Assembly: GCA_027021285.1 (NCBI GenBank)
Contig: JALUUP010000464.1
Coordinates: forward strand, 1 to 7,005
Origin: Bacteroidota bacterium
Lineage (GTDB): Bacteria > Bacteroidota > Ignavibacteria > SZUA-365 > JAADGX01
Length of the DNA: 7,005 bases
Direction: 5' to 3'
The notes beneath the pieces are model-generated. The model did not search any database. It saw only the letters and a list, made by a program, of their open reading frames with translations, and was not told where the DNA came from. Of the stretch, positions 6,409 to 7,005 are shown piece after piece; positions within the stretch are counted from its first letter, which is position 1, and every line of letters starts with the position of its first letter. The translations under genes and the position numbers were made by a program.

Positions 6409-7005
6409 TGTTTCAAGATGGCGTACATTTCCCGCTCGAGGGGTTGGGCGGGATTCCCGGTAATACGCCCGATTTCTTTTCCGTTGCGGAAGAAAATGAA
6501 TGCCGGATAGTCGTGACCATATTTTTCAAGAAAGTGTGCGGGTTCGCTGCCTCCCATTGCGATGCCGATGAACCGGATACTGTAGTTTCCGTTGTTCACG
6601 AGTTGCATGATTTTCAGGAATCGCGGTACGGTCAATTTGCAGGTCGGGCACCACGTGGCGAAAAGGCAAACGACATTGGTTTTTTTCTTGATCCGCTTGA
6701 GATTCTTGATATCCTTCGGATTCGGTTTGTACTTGTCACGGAGAAGTTTATATACGGGGCTGTGGGCGAGGAGGATGCCGAGCGACACTTCTCCGACGAG
6801 GCTTTCCTTGTACTTGATCTTGATCGATTTCCCTGCCAGCGTAAAGACGGTCGTGCCGCCGGTTACGGTGTACGGTTTGGGGTTGATTGCCTTGGGCAAG
6901 CCCGGCAGCGTGATACCGATGTCCTCGCTCGCGGATACCAGGGAAATCTTGACCTTCCCGAAGGTCTTGGATTTGAGATCGAGCAAGACCGGGGTTTTGA
7001 GATGT
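6405..7005 (-). CDS. TlpA/thioredoxin-like protein (N-terminus beyond the window)
   Basis: The frame is open to the right window edge, with readable residues (HLKTPVLLDLKSKTFG...) before the first possible TTG at 6986-6984. The true start, and any signal peptide, therefore lies outside, and about 200 residues are seen. The C-terminal 95 or so residues form a thioredoxin domain: VVCLFATWCPTCKLTVPRF with the redox pair CPTC encoded at 6650-6639, a DYPAF stretch carrying the cis-proline, and FFRNGKEIGRITGN closing the fold. Ahead of it is an unrecognised beta-rich region of about 75 residues, then a lysine-rich linker (KYKPNPKDIKNLKRIKKK). Such proteins reduce disulfides, usually in the periplasm, but export cannot be shown here. 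The stop overlaps the start of the MauE/DoxX-type gene as ATGA, suggesting paired function. It is the first visible gene of the five-gene operon; its promoter is not in view. Confidence 0.88.
   Translation of the reverse strand, partial: HLKTPVLLDLKSKTFGKVKISLVSASEDIGITLPGLPKAINPKPYTVTGGTTVFTLAGKSIKIKYKESLVGEVSLGILLAHSPVYKLLRDKYKPNPKDIKNLKRIKKKTNVVCLFATWCPTCKLTVPRFLKIMQLVNNGNYSIRFIGIAMGGSEPAHFLEKYGHDYPAFIFFRNGKEIGRITGNPAQPLEREMYAILKQ

Noticed and set aside
6049..6510. Plus-strand reading frame of 153 residues
   Set aside because: It lies opposite the membrane-protein gene and the end of the thioredoxin-like gene, is rich in Arg, Lys, Asp and Pro with no domain pattern, and is a shadow of the real frames.
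6405..6986. A complete thioredoxin-like gene starting with TTG at 6986
   Set aside because: The frame stays open to the window edge with protein-like residues before the TTG, and a start there would leave no signal peptide; it is treated as a partial gene.

Overview
The window looks like chromosomal DNA of a Gram-negative bacterium of the Bacteroidota or a close relative in the FCB group. Three lines of evidence point there. It encodes a TonB-dependent receptor with an N-terminal carboxypeptidase-regulatory-like domain. Three secreted proteins all have a predicted signal-peptidase site of the form Ala|Gln, the 'Q-rule' pattern of Bacteroidota. Ribosome-binding sites are mostly weak or absent, and there is a TAnnTTTG-type promoter element. 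The assignment to group is inference; base composition is intermediate and nothing looks recently transferred.

Left part (1-2079). A leftward gene cut by the window edge (1-147) encodes the start of a GAF-domain free methionine-(R)-sulfoxide reductase. It diverges from a rightward gene (259-813) for a small outer-membrane beta-barrel-like protein of unknown function; the 111-base gap holds what look like overlapping promoters around a small inverted repeat. Next come about 210 bases with no gene seen, ending in a possible promoter for two closely packed tRNA genes, Lys(TTT) and Leu(GAG). A possible terminator follows, then a secreted tetratricopeptide-repeat protein (1267-2031) ending at a clear hairpin plus T-run.

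Right part (2083-7005). Five leftward genes form one compact operon, read from right to left: a TlpA/thioredoxin-like protein (cut by the right edge), a MauE/DoxX-type membrane protein with a cysteine-less thioredoxin-like tail, a PduO-type cob(I)alamin adenosyltransferase, a deoxynucleoside kinase, and a TonB-dependent receptor. Every one of the four junctions is a four-base overlap of the ATGA or GTGA type, so the genes are very likely translationally coupled.

How they may work together. The first two genes look like an envelope thiol-redox pair. The adenosyltransferase makes coenzyme B12, which makes a corrinoid a reasonable guess for the receptor's substrate. The kinase feeds the dNTP pool, which a B12-dependent ribonucleotide reductase would also feed. 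These links are inference from gene order. No CRISPR array, insertion sequence, integrase or phage gene was seen.
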